Part shown: positions 34,104 through 36,258 of the stretch, one piece after another
Layout: every line of letters begins with the position of its first letter
How positions within the stretch are numbered: position 1 is the first letter of the stretch
From: Nitrospirota bacterium
GTDB taxonomy: Bacteria > Nitrospirota > Nitrospiria > Nitrospirales > UBA8639
Length of the DNA: 36,258 nt
Reading direction: 5' to 3'
Assembly (NCBI GenBank): GCA_027623995.1
Contig: JAQBUF010000031.1
Coordinates: 1-36,258, forward strand
The notes under the pieces: model-generated
Told to the model about the DNA's origin: nothing
Databases searched by the model: none
The model's input: the letters and a program-made list of their open reading frames with translations, nothing else
Position numbers and translations under genes: made by a program

Positions 34104-34116
34104 CCTCAACCTGAGG
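34104..34116 (+). promoter_or_regulatory. Hairpin overlapping the OrfA ribosome site
   Basis: CCTCA-acc-TGAGG, with GGT/ACC outside it, would pair with part of GAGGAGG before the ATG at 34126. This may limit translation of read-through transcripts, as at the left-edge element. Confidence 0.4.
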
Positions 34117-34125
34117 AGGACCGAC

Positions 34126-34389
34126 ATGAAGAAGCAGCGATTCACAGAAGAACAGATTGTCCGGATTTTACGGGCGGCGGAAACCACGACGATCGACGCG
34201 GCCGCTCGACAACATGGGGTATCTGAGCAGTCCATCTATCGGTGGAAGCGACAGTTTGGACAGATGGAGGTGGCCGACGTGCGCGAATTGCGGCATCTCC
34301 GGCAGGAGAATGCCCGGCTAAAGAAGGTTTTAGCCGAACGGGACCTCGAAGTCGAGGTGATGAAAGAGCTGCAAGCAAAAAAGTGGTAA
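34126..34389 (+). CDS. IS3-family OrfA
   Basis: 87 residues. KKQRFTEEQIVRILRAAE and SEQSIYRWKRQFG form the HTH_Tnp_1 DNA-binding motif; the rest (RHLRQENARLKKVLAERDLEV) is a leucine-zipper-like coiled coil for multimerisation. A GAGGAGG ribosome site lies upstream. It ends TGG TAA just past the slippery site. Confidence 0.92.
   Translation: MKKQRFTEEQIVRILRAAETTTIDAAARQHGVSEQSIYRWKRQFGQMEVADVRELRHLRQENARLKKVLAERDLEVEVMKELQAKKW
34377..34383 (+). other. Slippery heptamer A-AAA-AAG
   Basis: In the OrfA frame the codons are GCA AAA AAG. A shift of -1 continues as KKVVSPRARR into OrfB. This is the classic IS3 programmed frameshift signal producing OrfAB transposase. Confidence 0.85.
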
Positions 34390-35363
34390 GCCCTCGGGCG
34401 CGGCGGCAGGTGGCCCAAGCCGCCGGTGCCCGGGGGCTGAGCCTGAGACGGGCAGCCTGGCTCTGTACGACGGCGCGCTCGGGGATTGGGTATCGGACCA
34501 AGCGTCCGAAGCGAGATGCCCGGCTGGCCCAAGCCCTCCGGGGAGTGGCGAAACGCTATCCGCAGTGGGGCTATCGCTTAGCCGAAGGATTTTTGCGGCG
34601 TCGCGGATGGCGCGTCAATCTCAAGCGGGTGCATCGAGTCTGGCGGCAGTGCGGCTTGCAGGTGCCAAAGCGGAAGACACGGAAGAAAATCAAGACCGGG
34701 CTGACGCTGCAGCCGACGGCCCGGACGAAAAACGCCGTGTGGAGCTGGGATTTTGTGCACGATGTGACCACGGACGGCCAGGCGTTTCGTTGCCTGACCG
34801 TAAAGGATGAGCACACGCGCTGGTGCTTGGCCATTGAAGTGGCCCGCTCCTTCACGCATGAGCGCGTCATCGAGGTCCTTACCCGGCTGATCGCGCGATA
34901 TGGGTGCCCACAGTATGTTCGCAGCGACAACGGCCCGGAGTTCATCGCTGGGGCCTTGCTCAAGTTTTTTCAAAGCCAGGGCATCATGCCGAGTCGCATC
35001 ACACCAGGGAAACCCTGGCAAAACGGGAGCAACGAAAGCTTGAATGGGACCTTTCGGCGCGAATGTCTTGATGCGGAACGATTTCACAGTTTGACGGAAG
35101 CGCGCGTGGTCATCGAAGATTGGCGACAGCAGTATAATCACGAGCGGCCTCATAGTGCGTTGGGCTACCAGACGCCTGGGACGGTCTATGGGGGCGGTGC
35201 AAGGCACAAGACCGCCGCTGGGGATTTCGCACACGTTGCAGGGGGAAATTCATCGCATACAACTGGCCGTCAGGCGACGATCAGCGAGCCACATGACCGA
35301 GAGGTCGGAAAACAACCAGGCTCCGTGACGACCACGGAGACAATTATGATCCAGAAAACCTAA
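34383..35363 (+). CDS. IS3-family OrfB transposase (expressed as OrfAB)
   Basis: About 326 residues after the shift. HTH_21-type part (RYPQWGYRLAEGFLRRRGWRVN), then the integrase core: WSWDFVHDVT (first Asp), RSDNGPEFIAG (second Asp), and QNGSNESLNGTFRRECLD with the Glu. RPHSALGYQTP ends the core, and a poorly conserved tail follows. The stop lies in the right inverted repeat. All catalytic residues are present. Confidence 0.92.
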   Translation: MVSPRARRQVAQAAGARGLSLRRAAWLCTTARSGIGYRTKRPKRDARLAQALRGVAKRYPQWGYRLAEGFLRRRGWRVNLKRVHRVWRQCGLQVPKRKTRKKIKTGLTLQPTARTKNAVWSWDFVHDVTTDGQAFRCLTVKDEHTRWCLAIEVARSFTHERVIEVLTRLIARYGCPQYVRSDNGPEFIAGALLKFFQSQGIMPSRITPGKPWQNGSNESLNGTFRRECLDAERFHSLTEARVVIEDWRQQYNHERPHSALGYQTPGTVYGGGARHKTAAGDFAHVAGGNSSHTTGRQATISEPHDREVGKQPGSVTTTETIMIQKT

Positions 35364-35478
35364 CATTCCGAATGGCCAAAGAATGGGGGGCATGTCACTA
35401 TCTCATGCGCAATAAAAAATGGAAGAGTCCCCTTTACGGGTCCTCGACGATCCGCTGCATGCAGTGGTTAGAGGGCGA

Positions 35479-35961
35479 CTATTCAACGAAGTCCTCAACA
35501 TACCCGGAAAACTTCTGGCAAAAGAGCGCAAGTCGATCTGCGCGAATAGACGCCTTCCAATCTAGCTCGTCGCTGCCCTTGGGGTAGTTCTCGAACGTAA
35601 CGGTTACCTCAGACGGAAGTTTGGAATCCGAATCGAAAGTAACATTTCCATGGACAACAGAATTCCGTAGGAGTTCGAGAAGGTTTCCGATTGTCTTTAC
35701 TTTGTTGGAATCAATCCGACTGCCGGACATCAGCCACGGGGGCCACCCCTCCGAATGAGCAATTGCAAGGTGCTTGGTTTTGACCGCATGGAAGGCACCC
35801 TTCTCCCAAGGAAATACAACGATGCCTAGAAGCGCGCTAATCGTCTGGGTTACGGGGTGGACGTCCGCGTCAGGTCCAACATCCAACACGAACTGAAGAT
35901 TCTTCATCGATCGACGTGCGAACTTACTACTCCCATTTCGTCCCTGTAATAAGTCCAGCAT
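35479..35961 (-). CDS. HEPN-domain protein, pEK499_p136-like
   Basis: 160 residues. ISALLGIVVFPWEKG, then NLLELLRNSVVHGNVTF with R99-N-S-V-V-H104, match the HEPN Rx4H motif of ribonucleases, and the length suits the standalone 'HEPN family nuclease' type. Such proteins act in toxin or defence settings, but many are uncharacterised. An ORF ending 23 bases upstream on the same strand may be linked. It lies beside an IS3 element in an otherwise accessory setting. Confidence 0.65.
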   Translation of the reverse strand: MLDLLQGRNGSSKFARRSMKNLQFVLDVGPDADVHPVTQTISALLGIVVFPWEKGAFHAVKTKHLAIAHSEGWPPWLMSGSRIDSNKVKTIGNLLELLRNSVVHGNVTFDSDSKLPSEVTVTFENYPKGSDELDWKASIRADRLALFCQKFSGYVEDFVE

Positions 35962-35984
35962 TCGCGCAACCCTCTAACGCCCTG

Positions 35985-36179
35985 CTAAGATGCGCCGTCT
36001 GAGGCATCATTCTTGAGCGGCTTTTTAGCACTCTCGCCAACAGCTCCTCTACCTACAGGATGCATACCTATTAAATCATTTAATGCCTTTTTACACACAG
36101 ACTCTACTGATGGCATTAATTGAACAGCTGAGATACCCATTAAAGCCAATTCAGTTATAGCTTTGGGCCTTTCTGACAC
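35985..36179 (-). CDS. Small hypothetical protein near the right edge
   Basis: A GTG start gives 64 residues (SERPKAITELALMGISAVQL, then VCKKALNDLIGMHPVGRG). The frame stays open upstream to 36224, but no better start appears. No family recognised. It lies 23 bases before the HEPN gene on the same strand, so co-transcription is possible. It may be the end of a disrupted gene. Confidence 0.3.
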   Translation of the reverse strand: MSERPKAITELALMGISAVQLMPSVESVCKKALNDLIGMHPVGRGAVGESAKKPLKNDASDGAS

Positions 36180-36258
36180 ACTTAAATACTTGAGAGTACC
36201 GAGTTCTTCCAGCTTCTTACGCCACTAATTGCATCCCTTCGGCTCTTTGAAGGTCAAT

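Larger units (their letters stand above)
34061..35397 (+). mobile_element. Intact IS3-family insertion sequence
   Basis: Imperfect ends TGGAGTGCCCCCC and TGACATGCCCCCC both continue to TTTGGCCA and ATGTTAGGTTTTC. CTAT lies on each side (34057-34060 and 35398-35401), a 4-bp target duplication. It has two overlapping frames joined by a slippery site. With its duplication intact, the copy appears recent. Confidence 0.92.

Noticed and set aside
33780-34226. 148-codon frame across the structured repeat and IS3 end
   Set aside because: It encodes the usual spurious LLFRQ-like translation of the repeat and runs into the insertion sequence.

Overview
The window looks like a chromosomal segment of a Gram-negative, flagellated bacterium, most probably a member of Nitrospirota (Nitrospira-like, moderate GC). 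This rests on the gene mix: PEP-CTERM exported proteins with sigma-54-like promoters, FlgM, a PilZ flagellar-brake-like protein, bacterial two-subunit glycyl-tRNA synthetase, pyruvate phosphate dikinase, CobQ and many small lipoproteins. The taxonomic call is an inference from gene style; no rRNA is present. No tRNA, rRNA or CRISPR array was seen.

Layout. Positions 1-3030 are insertion-sequence territory. They hold the start of a transposase leaving the left edge, a response regulator lacking its N-terminus, a frameshifted IS1380-family element (744-2492) and an XRE-type regulator cut by that element. Positions 3246-9736 carry small envelope and accessory genes: lipoproteins, a SLOG/MoCo-carrier-like protein, a zinc-finger microprotein behind a strong palindrome, a GT-B glycosyltransferase, an FNR-like flavoprotein, FlgM and a PilZ protein. 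Positions 9983-14283 carry DAHP synthase, a histidine-rich protein, a Fur-family regulator with a MerC-like membrane protein, and CobQ. Positions 14446-19720 hold two PEP-CTERM proteins, a secreted esterase and a small membrane protein interrupted by a short mobile element. Positions 20076-28694 form a housekeeping block on the minus strand: ElbB, RibD and PpdK (overlapping), then a membrane protein, GlyS and GlyQ. Positions 28907-33743 carry a lipoprotein, ThiD, an alpha/beta hydrolase overlapping a membrane protein, a gamma-carbonic-anhydrase-like protein and an SDR-like protein with no obvious start codon. Positions 34061-35397 are an intact IS3-family element with a 4-bp target duplication, followed by a standalone HEPN-type protein.

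The most distinctive feature is the non-coding DNA. I see at least five dispersed or palindromic element types: REP/BIME-like pairs with compensatory stem changes (19.4 and 29.5 kb); a roughly 250-300 bp structured repeat immediately 3' of two unrelated genes (20.0 and 33.8 kb); a 118-bp palindrome with a partial second copy (30.7 and 32.7 kb); a 23-bp inverted-repeat element (32.8 kb); and a MITE-like insertion with terminal inverted repeats and a 9-10 bp target duplication (19.28-19.67 kb). Removing that insertion in silico restores a hydrophobic C-terminus to the small membrane protein. No complete new defence or biosynthetic system was found. The nearest candidates are the HEPN protein with its small upstream ORF and the metal-handling cluster around 11.1-12.7 kb.
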